Of a stretch of DNA of 64,000 nucleotides, positions 1 to 10,449 are shown piece by piece (the stretch's first letter is position 1; each line of letters begins with the position of its first letter). This DNA is from Halicephalobus mephisto (Eukaryota > Nematoda > Chromadorea > Rhabditida > Panagrolaimidae). The notes beneath the pieces are model-generated. The model had not been told where the DNA came from. It saw only the letters and a program-made list of their open reading frames with translations, and searched no databases. Position numbers and translations under genes: made by a program. Location of the stretch: contig SWDT01000215.1 of assembly GCA_009193035.1 (NCBI GenBank), positions 1 through 64,000 on the forward strand, written 5' to 3'.

Positions 1-247
1 CCAATGTACTTTTATTTTTTAAAGCTTAATCTAGTGGAACCTTCCCCTATCTGAAATCGAAAATTATGGAAGTCTCTAGAAAATCGTGTCGAAATAATTT
101 CTAAACAACACTTCCACTTTCTATCAAAGCATGGTTGTCAGAGATTGAGAAAACAGTTTATATTCACAGATAATAGTGAGAAATCAACAATACAAAGTTA
201 AGAGTTATCGCACAATCTAATTATGCTGAGAGATAGTCTCTAGGAAA

Positions 248-415
248 TTACCAGTGATGGTGGTGATGATGTCCATGGTGATGTCCATAGTGGTGATGGT
301 CGTAGAAGTGCCCGTGGTGATAATCATGATGATGATCGTAATGATGATCGTAATGATGATGGTGATCATCGTAGTGATGAGGATAGTAGTGATGGCTGTG
401 ACCGTATCCAAACAT
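248..415 (-). CDS. small His/Tyr-rich protein (55 aa)
   Basis: A single-exon reading frame of 55 residues begins MFGYGHSHHYYPHHYDD and ends in a run of histidines and a tryptophan. About half the residues are histidine, with Tyr, Asp and Gly making up most of the rest. There is no signal peptide. Such composition suggests Zn, Cu or Ni binding, but that is inference; no family is recognised. It is a real gene rather than a low-complexity accident because its TATA box, 5' leader and upstream elements are copied in mirror image at the divergent His-rich gene starting at 1173. A TTTATT at 11-16 is its likely poly(A) signal read on this strand. The other frames of this CAT/CAC tract are artefacts. 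Confidence 0.72.
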   Translation of the reverse strand: MFGYGHSHHYYPHHYDDHHHHYDHHYDHHHDYHHGHFYDHHHYGHHHGHHHHHHW

Positions 416-534
416 CGTTATTTTCTTCTATGAAGTCTGAGGGGAATAAATTCAAAGCAGAGAGCTGAACAACAACTAGTTTCAACCGATTATCGAAGAC
501 GACAATAGGATGGAGTTATGGAAAATCAAAGGAC

Positions 535-628
535 TTTTATAGACGACAATTTCACCAGGACACACCTCGATTACGTATCACAACCTGAGAAACCAATGAA
601 TCACTCAAAACGGGGGAACATTACGTCA
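535..628 (-). promoter_or_regulatory. promoter of the minus-strand His-rich gene: TATA box and CRE-like site
   Basis: On the minus strand TATAAAAGTCCTTT starts at 541 and lies about 120 bases before the ATG. A bZIP/CRE-like TGACGTAA lies at 628-621, and a 19-base element at 594-612 (CAATGAATCACTCAAAACG) is the exact reverse complement of bases 976-994. The leader also shares GTTCAGCTCTCTGCTTTG with the divergent gene. These are direct sequence matches; regulation by a bZIP factor is inferred. Confidence 0.65.
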
Positions 629-957
629 AAGATTAAATCGTTTCATGGTGTTGAGATAAAGCATTTGTATTAAGATTGGTGATATTGAAAGATGAAAATA
701 TGGAACACGAACGTAATTATATGATATGAATAATAAGAAACTCACATAATTGCTACTTTATTCTTTTTTCGGGAATGAATGTAAGAAATGGAAGTTTATT
801 GCTTCTCAAATACCACTAATGTTCTATTTTTGTGATGATTGATAATTTCTTTGTTATCATTTATTTCACATAATTTCACTCATATTTCGAACGTCTTCAG
901 TTCTGTGTATTACGTACTTTACTATAAATATCTTACTATCACAGAAAGTGGATTCTC

Positions 958-1062
958 TGACGTAATTCGCTGTCTCGTTTTGAGTGATTCATTGCTTCCA
1001 CTGCTCTCCTAGGCTATCATACGTAATCAAAGCATGTCCTGATAAAAGTCTCTGATATAAAA
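958..1062 (+). promoter_or_regulatory. promoter of the plus-strand His-rich gene: CRE-like site and TATA box
   Basis: TGACGTAA at 958-965, CGTTTTGAGTGATTCATTG at 976-994 and TATAAAA at 1056-1062 occur in the same order and nearly the same spacing as on the opposite strand at 628-535. The sequence just after TATA (GTCCTT, then TAACTCCATC) is also shared. This is a mirrored duplicate promoter. Confidence 0.65.
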
Positions 1063-1172
1063 GTCCTTCAATTTCCCGTAACTCCATCATATTGTTTTCT
1101 TCAATTGTCAACTGGAACTAGCTATTGTTCAGCTCTCTGCTTTGGATTTATTTCGTTGAGAACTTATAAAAA

Positions 1173-1328
1173 ATGTCCCTTTTCCACCATCTCTTCGGTC
1201 ATCACTGCCATCCTCATCATCACCATCACCATCATCACGGCCATCACCACCATGGACACCACCACGGTCATCATCACCATGAGCATTTCCATTTTGGACA
1301 CCATCATGGGCATCATCACCATTGCTGA
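1173..1328 (+). CDS. small His-rich protein (51 aa)
   Basis: The frame starting at ATG 1173 encodes 51 residues beginning MSLFHHLFGHHCHPHH, continuing in His/Gly repeats and ending in HHC. More than half the residues are His, with two Cys and several Gly. I chose this start because the alternative frame across the same CAT/CAC tract (Thr/Ile-rich) has no sensible start, while this ATG follows a 5' leader shared with the divergent His-rich gene. A poly(A) signal AATAAA lies at 1411-1416. No signal peptide or domain is seen. Metal binding is plausible from composition. It and the gene at 248-415 form a head-to-head pair and are probably diverged duplicates. Confidence 0.75.
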   Translation: MSLFHHLFGHHCHPHHHHHHHHGHHHHGHHHGHHHHEHFHFGHHHGHHHHC

Positions 1329-1416
1329 TGTTACAATAATTGTCCCTCAGCATTGAAACTACGTAGTAATTTTCTAATTATATATTGTTGACTTCCTACT
1401 ATAATCTGTAAATAAA

Positions 1417-3900
1417 GATTGAGTTCCCTAAATCTGTGACAACCACACTTTTATAGAGATTAGAGGTCACATTGATTTCTTATGAAATTATCTTGACTAG
1501 AATTTGTATTAATTTTTAGAAAATTTAATAACTCTCAATTTTAAATGTTTGTGTCAGAAATGTCCACTTAATTTAATTTCAAGAAGTTTCAACCCATGCT
1601 TGAGTGTTCTCATTGGAATTCGAACCTTCTTTAATTCATAATTACTGGGAATTACAACTATTTAAAAAATGTTCGCATTCATAGAGAATGTGCTAAATGC
1701 AGTTTCGTACTTACTTCGTTCAGTTGCTGTAAAATTGTTTCAGTGACTTGTACATTATAGAAAACAGAACGATGTTATCAGTGGATCATAAGTGCTGTCA
1801 AATACAGTTAGGGTTTAGTCGTTCATAAAGCTGGATCCGAGGGAGAACAAGAATTTCATAACTTACAGTTACGAATAATAATCACTGTACTACCGAAGAT
1901 TTAAATATCGTAACTTTAATATTGTAAATTGAAGAATGAAAGCGAAATATTTTAAAAAACGAATTATCATACGTTTATTCAACATAAGCGTTAAGACTGT
2001 TCGATAATTACCAGCATTTCGACTCGCGCTGATCTCATTTTTCCTTTTAAATTAGCCTTCTTGATTACTAGAGTAGCATGATTCGTCCAAACACCAAATA
2101 GTTTTTGAGAGAAAAACCTGTCATAAAAAAAGAAAAAGTCATAAAGAAGAAATTATTCACAGACATCATACGTTGGTTTAAAAAATCCACGACTACATCT
2201 AATTAAAGCCCAGTACTTTATTTATAAGCTTTCTTTATAGAAAGCGTTCCAAAATTTAGGTTATTCTCGCCACAAGATACTCAGGAGCAGAACTCAATGT
2301 TTACCTCAAACTTGGGTAATTAAACCGAAGAGAATGGATGTCATTTCTCTGTTCAGGAAACGCGGCTTTTTTTCTTCTGTCAGATCTGGAAGTAACAGAA
2401 GAAAGAACAAGGTCTGAGAGGAAGCGCTAGACCAAGAAATAACCAACGAGCGTGTGCACTGACAACTTTTGTCCATTCTCAGTGTTACCAAAGTAGGTTA
2501 GTGACACTTGTCCCAACCTAGCAATGTTAATTCCAAAACTAAGTACAACACTACATCATCAATGATCAATGTTTAGTCAATCAAATCTAGCATTTCTTAC
2601 GAGATATAATTTAGAAACCTATCCTAGAGCCTTATTGTCATCTAAATTCTGCTGATACAGACCTTCTGTTATTCACTGTTATATATTCATCAGTAGAAGT
2701 CTTAATATATCAGAACCTAGTTAGTTTCCGGACAATATAGAGTTAGAAAGTTTAATGATTCATGAAATTTAGTAACCTAAAGTTGTATATAAAGCTTCAA
2801 ATCTAGGAAAATTAAACTTATCGAATAGATACTAACGGAGATGCATTTATCAGTGGAGTAATTGTGAAATTGTTTTTGATTTTCGTAATCACTCATTACT
2901 ATTGTCCATTCTAGAAAATCCCATTCTAATCTGAACAATTCGATAATTCTAATATATGAAATTGTCCTATTTTGTCAGATCCATGTTCAGAATATTCACG
3001 AAAACTCTGTATTTAAAACTTCAAGTCTAATATATCAATTCACATCTATGAGGTCGTGGACTTTCGCAATTATGTCTAATCCCACTGACTCAAAAGTTTT
3101 ATGACTTCAGTGTTAGTGTAACAGAGGAAGAAGAAAAGTTTTTTTTAACGACAATAACAGAACAGCATATATCAAACGACTCTATCATACTAGCGCTTGT
3201 TTCATTATTGTATTATAGCGTTGGAACTTCACTTTTAAGGAAAACTTTTGAGAAACAAAAACCTGAATTTCCAACAAACAGTATTTTAAGAGAATATCAA
3301 GAGATTTTTCATCCATTTAACAAATTAAAGAAACTTTTGCTCCTACTTACTGTAATTTATTACAAGGGAACCCAAATGATATCTAGAAAATTCAGAAGTA
3401 GACGTTCTTGAACACTATTCATGATTTCTAATAGAAAACTTATTGAAAGTAATGCTGGATAGTATTTGCAAACTCTTAGAGCCTAAATTTCTTTACTATT
3501 ATCCTAAATTAGTTTCCAGACATCTATCTAATACTTGCAAATAAGACCGTATTATCCATTAATACGGAAAAAGCAATAATGATTAAATACGTCCACACCC
3601 ATTATAAGAAGCTTTAAACGTTATCTCAATGAACAATCATTGTGATGTCAATCGACCAAATTTTATCCAAATTGTTAAAATGGTCTTTTATGACTTTATA
3701 AGTTTTGTGCACTACTTTAACAACAAGGAATTTCGATTTTATTACATTAATTATATATTTGACGCACATTCAATGAATTTGTGGCACATAATAGGTATTA
3801 AGTTCTCCTTTCAAAAGTGATCATCTGATTTTTGGGAAGCAGCAGAAAAGTAGAAGAATCAATCATGATATCACTTTAAACTAAAATCAATTGATAAAGC
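1417..3900. other. intergenic, no gene seen
   Basis: About 2.5 kb of moderately complex AT-rich DNA. Short open frames here lack splice signals, codon pattern or family resemblance. The only structured element I see is the left arm of an inverted repeat (2240-2392). Confidence 0.55.
2240..2392 (-). repeat. inverted repeat arm, partner at 5615-5768
   Basis: The reverse complement of this stretch matches 5615-5768 with few changes across about 150 bases (shared blocks include GAACAGAGAAATGACAT and AACATTGAGTTCTGCTC). The two arms point inward and flank the secreted-protein gene at 3981-4982. They could be ends of a non-autonomous transposon or two copies of an interspersed repeat. Confidence 0.7.
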
Positions 3901-3924
3901 ATAATTTTCTAAGAGAAATTTCTG

Positions 3925-3930
3925 TATAAA
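3925..3930 (+). promoter_or_regulatory. TATA box of the secreted glycoprotein gene
   Basis: GTATAAAAGAGGCAG lies 51-56 bases before ATG 3981. The spacing fits a short leader without an intron. Confidence 0.55.
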
Positions 3931-3980
3931 AGAGGCAGCAGAAACAGACTCTGACATAGTTGACTTCACATTCAGCTCTA

Positions 3981-4982
3981 ATGATGATCCGAGTCTTCTT
4001 CCTCACTTTCTTTGGGCTTCTGGCCTTCTCGGCTGCTCAAAGTGCTCAAATCTGCACTTCTATATTTATGAATGCTACCTTCACCATAAATAATTCCACA
4101 GTTTTGGTTTACACAACGAATCTTCAAACTAAAGAACTTCAAGGAAATCCGAAAACTCAGCTCTTCCTTACTAATGAAACCTTCACTTCCGTTGACGCAT
4201 CCCTCTACTACTTACCTACGGACGGTATTCGCATTGCTATTGGAGGTAACTACTTTACGAGATGCTATAGTATCGGTGGGTACTGCAGCTGGCTTGTTGC
4301 CAATGACAGTATTCGAGTGCAACTACCCATACGTCTAGGACAATTCACATATTACCCTTCACTCATTAGTAATTTCGTTGATGAAGGTGGAATAAGTTTA
4401 TTGACTGGAGAACTCTTCACTGAGGATAACAACTGCCGAGAGACTGTTGAAAGTATACCCGACTATACCTTCTACGTCCATCAATGCTGCACAGCCTACA
4501 AATCAGTCCCCCCACCACCTATGAACACCCCAAAATGCATGACATTCAACAGTTCTGCATCTTTCTACACCTATGGTAACTTTTTCGCTAACGTTAATGC
4601 TACCGTCGATATCTTTGATGACAAAGTCAACATTTCCGCCACTTCTAATGGTTTTAATGAAATGGAATATTCGCTCACCCAAAATAGCTTAATATATTGT
4701 TGTTCTGCTTTCATAGGAAAGAATTCAACTTGCATCAGCTCTTTTCCAAAATCAGACTTCAAAATCTTCTTCCCATTGATATTTTACCAATCATTTCAGT
4801 CATCTTCGGCTCCTTATGTCATCAATGCTGGTAAACTCATCCGGAGAAACGGTGTTTACGAGATGGAAGAAGGAGTAGCATTCACCAAGGAATCCCCTTG
4901 TTCATGGCAGAATGCAACTTATGACAACAACGCCACTTTGATTACGGCTCAGTTCTGCTGCACGAAGTTTGCTGATAACTAA
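3981..4982 (+). CDS. secreted Cys-rich, N-glycosylated protein (333 aa), family unknown
   Basis: This is an intronless gene with its own TATA box upstream and an AATAAA at 5005-5010 just after the stop. The protein opens with a clear signal peptide (MMIRVFFLTFFGLLAFSAAQS), then a mature region with about ten N-x-S/T sequons and many cysteines. Three Cys-Cys pairs recur in similar surroundings (QCCTAYK, YCCSAFI, FCCTKF), suggesting internal repeats or a shared fold. An open frame continues seven codons upstream without an ATG; the tandem ATGs at 3981 and 3984 are the only sensible starts. No transmembrane helix follows. I do not recognise the family; a lineage-specific secreted or defence-type protein is possible but unproven. 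Confidence 0.82.
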   Translation: MMIRVFFLTFFGLLAFSAAQSAQICTSIFMNATFTINNSTVLVYTTNLQTKELQGNPKTQLFLTNETFTSVDASLYYLPTDGIRIAIGGNYFTRCYSIGGYCSWLVANDSIRVQLPIRLGQFTYYPSLISNFVDEGGISLLTGELFTEDNNCRETVESIPDYTFYVHQCCTAYKSVPPPPMNTPKCMTFNSSASFYTYGNFFANVNATVDIFDDKVNISATSNGFNEMEYSLTQNSLIYCCSAFIGKNSTCISSFPKSDFKIFFPLIFYQSFQSSSAPYVINAGKLIRRNGVYEMEEGVAFTKESPCSWQNATYDNNATLITAQFCCTKFADN

Positions 4983-5004
4983 TTTCAGTATTGTGTTGTG
5001 AAGT

Positions 5005-5010
5005 AATAAA
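5005..5010 (+). terminator. poly(A) signal of the secreted glycoprotein gene
   Basis: AATAAA lies 22 bases after the stop codon. Confidence 0.6.
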
Positions 5011-5614
5011 ATTTAAACTTGCACATATGAGGGATTTGTAGGACTAGGAAGGTTAGTAGATGTGTAGTAGGAACACTAGAATCTCAGATTGTCTAAGTAT
5101 TTTCATATGAAGATATTGGAATCCTTCTCTCCATTCTGAGGGTTTTATTGGTAGTCCAAACTTTAAAAAGCTTTCAATCATCTTCACTTCCTATTGAGTA
5201 GTTTATCGTTTTCCTTTTTTGATACGTAAGGTTGAAGGACTCTGTTGATCCTTGATCGTAAATGACTAAAATTTAAATTAAAAAATTAACGTAAAAACAT
5301 TTATAACAGATTATTTTTTATATAGGTTATCTTCGAAGATAATTAGAAATCCATTTCTCGATCACAATTATGAAGTTGTGTTGGTTTGTTATAAAAATTC
5401 AGATGTATCTATAAGTGAGCATAATCATAGTTTTTAAAAGACGGGAAATCTTAATTATGTTGCGTGATTGAATGTGTTACTTTGATTTACAGAAATACTG
5501 AGAAGTTGTCATGGGGAAGCGAGGGGGTGATAATTAAATGCGCTTATTTGTTGTTTCTATATTCGTCGGGAGTCTCTTCCTATAGCACATTTTTTCTCCT
5601 TTATATCCCAGTCA

Positions 5615-5768
5615 ACTAGATCTGATAGAAGAAAGGAAGCTGCGTTTACTGAACAGAGAAATGACATTCATTCTCTTCGGTTAAATTACCCGATTTTGAG
5701 GTAAACATTGAGTTCTGCTCTTGAATATCTTGTGGCGGGAATAACTACAAATTTTGGAACGCTTTCTC
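5615..5768 (+). repeat. inverted repeat arm, partner at 2240-2392
   Basis: Right-hand arm of the inverted pair described at 2240-2392. The best-matched portion runs from AGATCTGATAGAAGAAA through AATTTTGGAACGCTTT. No transposase is visible between the arms. Confidence 0.7.
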
Positions 5769-5769
5769 A

Positions 5770-7215
5770 GTAGGAAGCTTATAGAATGAATGAGATTTTC
5801 AGTTTTGTGTTGCGGTTGTTGTTAGATCAATCCAAAGTTACGTTCTTATGAAATCTGCGGAATGATTCCACATATAAGCGAAATAAAATAAGGATTTTCA
5901 ACAGATATAATTTTGAATGACATATAGAACTAAAATATTCGTTGCTTTTTCACAGTACTATACGATCATGAGAAATACTATTCGGTTATTAGTTTAAAAG
6001 TTATTCTTCTGGTTTTGGTAGTTTGTTTGTCTCTCAATTGTCACACATTCCTTGAGTCACTGATTCAGTAATTAGTATTACTTTCACTTTCATTAACAAA
6101 GGAAAAAATAATCAATTTAGCGACAAAATCCAATTTTGCATTGTATGCAGAGAAGTCAAAACATTGGAAAACTGAAAAAAATTACTTTCCTGTTGAAAAT
6201 GAAAGGTGTTCATCTAAATCAGATCTACCATTGTTATTATAGTAACGAACTTTGATCTCATGTCTCGATTGAAGAATTCTGTTGGTATTTTTATGCATGA
6301 TAAGAGTTTTTTAAAGAATACTATCGTCTTTGATCATCTTTGTATGAGAAAACTGGTTCGAATTTCGCTAAATATAGTATTTACATAAAATAAATACATC
6401 GGTGAAACCTGACTTTCAGCTAGTAAACTTTGAATCCTGACTTTGAACTCATTTACATTAATAAAGGAACTAATAGAAGGATGATTTTATTCTTCAAATC
6501 TTTGTAACTGTTCAAAAGAAAATAGCTGGAGAAAATGACAGGTATGGATTCGAATATAGCGTTGATTTTTCCAATTAGATGGAGTAAATTTACGTGGACT
6601 CAGTAGGAAACATAAGTCCAACCGCTATCCAATCAATAGCTGAACACTATGCCGAACCACTTTGTCGAGGTTGAACAGTTCGAGCTATCATTGCCACCAC
6701 CGCTCCTTGGATTATGTAAGCTTTTTATCTTAGAATAAAGATATCAGATCTAATAGAAAAATACCGCTGGCTCTGTTTAGAGGTAATTCTAAGAGATTTT
6801 TTATAATGATTTTTCGAGGTGAATTATATCAATTACAAGCTTTCGGAGTTTAGCATTTGATGAAACATTATTTCATCCTTCCATTTTCAATAATTTTATA
6901 ATGTACAGTTTAATTTTTATTTACATATTTTAATGTTACTTTTTAAATATATAAATTTTTTCAAAATTATTTAATCAATAGGGAAATTCTTAAACAAAGT
7001 TTATTTATAGTAAATCCAATTAGTAAAGCTTCTAAAAATAAATTTTCATATATAAAAAAACCCATAATTTTATATATTTTTATTTTTTTAAACAAGAATC
7101 ATGTCAACGCTGATAATTCTGAATTCTGAACTTTAGTCTGATAGCCAAAAACTAAATTTAAAAATGTTCAAACGTTTCTGGAAAGGAACACAATTGAAGT
7201 AAAAGAACATCAAGC
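5770..7215. other. intergenic, no gene seen apart from a repeat remnant
   Basis: AT-rich sequence with no supported exon. It includes one interspersed repeat copy (6680-6778), listed separately. Confidence 0.5.
6680..6778 (+). repeat. interspersed repeat, second copy at 22443-22542
   Basis: The two stretches share CGAGCT, CACCACCGCTC, TTGGATTATGTAA, an AATAAA-type signal, ATCAGATC and CTGGCTCTG in the same order and orientation. An internal poly(A) signal followed by a conserved end is reminiscent of a retrotransposon LTR end, but no reverse transcriptase, primer-binding site or target duplication was identified. Confidence 0.5.
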
Positions 7216-7221
7216 TCGCGG

Positions 7222-7235
7222 ATTTCCATAGCAAC
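7222..7235 (+). promoter_or_regulatory. X-box (RFX/DAF-19 site) of the KATNIP gene
   Basis: ATTTCCATAGCAAC fits the X-box consensus RYYNYY-AT-RRNRAC at every position. It lies 94 bases before the KATNIP ATG at 7330. In C. elegans, DAF-19 binds such sites, usually within about 250 bases of the start codon, to switch on ciliary genes. The site and its position are seen directly; DAF-19 control is inferred. Confidence 0.8.
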
Positions 7236-7329
7236 AAGCTTTCCTTCATGTTATTTCACGGGAAATAAAAAGAATTCCAGTTGTCTTGTTCGTAATATCC
7301 GTAAAAAAATTATTTTACAAATATTAATA

Positions 7330-10300
7330 ATGAAAAATAATAATATTGAAAGGTTTGTTTTATTTTTAAAATTTTAAAATCCACAACTTTTAGCGTTTTT
7401 ACGATTCCCGAACTTCCATCTGGAAAAACTTTGAAATTTTTCCTTATATCTCCTTGGGATGATCCGTTTTATATCGGAATCAGCGGATTAGAAATCTTTT
7501 CTGCTTCTGGAGCTAGGATTCATTCGGGAAAACTAACAACGAATGCGGTTGAGCAATTTGGATGTTTGGAATCTTTGTTGTCTTGTCATAGTTGTCCCAG
7601 CACAGATCCCAGAAGGATGTGGGCCTGTAATTACCGACAAAACAAAGATTTACCGATCTGGATAATGGTCGAATTGGAGAAAGAAGAAATAATTGCGATG
7701 ATCAGAATCTGGGTTTTTTCGAAAATAAAAAATAAATTTAATGAATTTTTGTTTTAGAATTACAGCGAAAGTCGAGTCCATGCTCTGAGAGGAGTCCATA
7801 AAATGAAGATAAAACTCGACGAAGTTACGATTTTCGATGGAGAAATCTCCTGTGCTTTTAGCGATTCTCCAGATGAGAAATCTCTCGGTGATGTTAGTGC
7901 ATTTGAATTTAAATATTTTCAAAAATTAAAATCCGTAACAGATCCCAGCATTTAAAGTGAAAATTCCGAAACTTTCAAAATCTCAAAAAAGTTTCAAAAA
8001 TTTCTTAGAATCTCTCAGAAGTTTTTAAAATTTTTCAAAATTATATAAAATCATCTGAACCTGAGATCCAAAGTCCGAAATTCTAGAAAATTCTAAAAAT
8101 TTGCATCGAGACAATTATGTCGAAATATTTCTGATTTTTTAAATACTATGATTAATTTTCAGACGATTCTCTTCACCACAAATCCTGACATCCTTACTGA
8201 AATCGCAGAAAACGATATTTTTCTGAAAGAAAATCAAGCTTCAGAAACCGCTGCGGAACTGGGTTCGCTGAATCTCGAATCAGATTCCAGTTCTGTTCCT
8301 TCCCCCATCTCTTCTTTAAACGACTCTACCATAATGAGGCCACAAACAGCGGCTACAGTATCTAGAGAATCCAACAGACTCAAAGAAGAAACCAAAGTTG
8401 AAAAGGAAATTCCTGAAATCATAAACGGAGCAGAAATGGAAGTCGATGGATCCAACAACGTCTACAAAACAAAACGTAAGAATTTTTAAAATTAACCAAT
8501 GTAATTCAAAGTCTACAGTGTTCCACATGTCGTTAATATCCAACTGGGGTCACCAGGACTCCATCGGCCTCACGGGAGTCCAGTTCCTCGGGGCAGACGG
8601 AGAGCCGATAAGTCTGGAAGGAATAACGATAAAACTTTGCAATAGAGCTCCAGAAGCCACCTCAACTCTTTCAAAGTTTGTTTTTTTATAATTTTATAAT
8701 TGTCCTTTTCAGTCTCATCACAGGCCGGAATCTGACCTGCAAGCCTTCTGAAATGTGGCTGACGAAACTGGATGCGAACGATCCTCCGATGTTGTCGTTC
8801 ACCTTCCCTTCGGAAGAGACCCTAGCTGGAGTCAGCATCTGGAACTACAATGCATCTCCTGAAACGAGTTCTGCTGGGGTTCAATGTGCTCAATTTTACA
8901 TCAACGGAAAACCAGTGTTCGGGCCAGTTTTGTTGAGGAAAGCCCCAGGATACGTCTACTTCGATTACGTCCAAGATGTCATGTTCGATCGATGTCATCT
9001 CTTTCGGCCTTTGACCTCCAGACCGAATACGAGGTCTATTAGTGCTTGTAAGTTTATTTTACTCAATAATAAAAAAAATATATAAATCTTTGACCTAAAA
9101 TGAAGTTTAAATTATTGATGAAATTTAATTAAATCTATTTTAGGATTAATCAACCTTTTCAAAAATAAAATTTTTTTGAATATAATCCTGTAGAAATTAA
9201 TTTTCTCTTATAATCAAGATGAGTAAAAATAGAAATTTCGACGGAGTTAGTAAAAAAAGAAAAATTTGATTAAAAATCGAATAATTTAACCGCTCGATTA
9301 TCGCAGATTGCTACCAACATAAAAATAAAAATTTTCGAACAATTGAGAAATTAGAACTCATTAAAAAATAATTTGTTTTTTTAAACTTATTTTATTTTTG
9401 TATTCGAATATGTTGTAAAATTAAATGCAAAACCAAAAATGCATAACTTTGAAAAAAATGTAAAATATACTTTTTTTCTCTTGTTGTCTGATGCGAAATA
9501 CTGTTTCATTTTTGGCATTTTGTTCAAGCGACTAATAAACTGATCAAAAAGTTTTTTCTTCGTTCCGGTGAGAACCAAAAAGGTATCTTACAATATTCGT
9601 TTTTGTCGGATTTAGAAATTTTTGGATTTGCTTCTGGGGGTTCCCGGAGGTTGTTTATTTTGTAAAGTTGGATAAGTGTGGTTTAATTGTTGATTGATTA
9701 GCTTTTTTTTCCAAAAGTAAAAAATAGCTTTATGAACACAATTTTCAAGGCTTTGACGACTAATTTAGTATTAAAGAAATTACATTTTAACGTAAAAATA
9801 ATTTTTTAGTCATCTTCCAACTTCGTCTTCTCTCAACCTGGGGCGATGAGTTTTACATTGGATTGAATGGGATAGAACTCTACAACAGGAGAAACCACAG
9901 AATCCAACTGAGACCACAAAGTAAGATTTTCGGAGATGAGTGTTCAAATTTACAATCAAAAAATGAATCAGAAATTCTTCGTGACAGGACCGGCCTTTGT
10001 TGATTCATCAATTTTTGGAAAATTTCCAAATATTGGTCCTACCACGAATAATTTTTAATCATGATTTTTGTTGATTTTTAAAATTATTTTACAACTTCGG
10101 TATTTTAGATATTGCGGCATTTCCAGAATCCGTGAATATCCTTCCTTCTGTGGAGCACGATCCCAGGTCTTCCGACAAGCTGATTGACGGAGAGAACGAC
10201 ACCAGGAAGGCCCATCATATGTGGTTGACCCCTATGCTCCCGAACAGATACGCCAGAATTTTCATAATTTTCGATTGTCCCACTTTTGTTTCCCGAATCA

Positions 10301-10449
10301 GAATCTTCAATTATAGGAAGACTCCAGAAAGAGGCGTCAGACACATTTCTGTCTCCGCCGATGACTTCATCGTCTACAGCGGAGAAGTCCCGATGTCTAC
10401 TGTAGAGGAAACCGGAGTTTTAGACATTTGTCTTCGAGAAAGCAGTTAA
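7330..10449 (+). CDS. KATNIP: KATNIP (katanin-interacting, ciliary basal body) homologue, 577 aa
   Basis: Eight exons join in frame: 7330-7352, 7394-7712, 7758-7892, 8163-8475, 8519-8675, 8713-9047, 9810-9920, 10109-10449. The protein has the DUF4457 pattern of KATNIP/KIAA0556, with three repeated units. Their hallmark Trp residues are near 29 (WDDPFYIG), 273 (WGHQDSIGL) and 438 (WGDEFYIGL). A MW motif (MWAC in the first unit, MWLT in the other two) and an Asn-Tyr motif (NYSESR, NYNASPE, NYRKTPE) follow each. Human KATNIP is about 1,600 residues and acts at the ciliary base with microtubules, so this version is short. The start exon is only 23 bases but its splice restores the frame, and an X-box lies upstream. 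A Ser-rich linker occupies about residues 180-260. Confidence 0.92.
9048..9809 (+). other. large KATNIP intron
   Basis: A 762-base intron from GTAAGT to TTTTTTAG. It is AT-rich, and no additional exon or RNA gene is seen in it. Confidence 0.75.

Noticed and set aside
217..411. 64-codon Thr/Ile/Met-rich minus-strand frame
   Set aside because: It is the shifted frame of the CAT/CAC tract; the His-rich frame at 248-415 has the ATG downstream of the conserved leader.
2306..2491. 61-codon minus-strand frame
   Set aside because: It lies on the inverted repeat arm and has no domain, partner exon or codon pattern.
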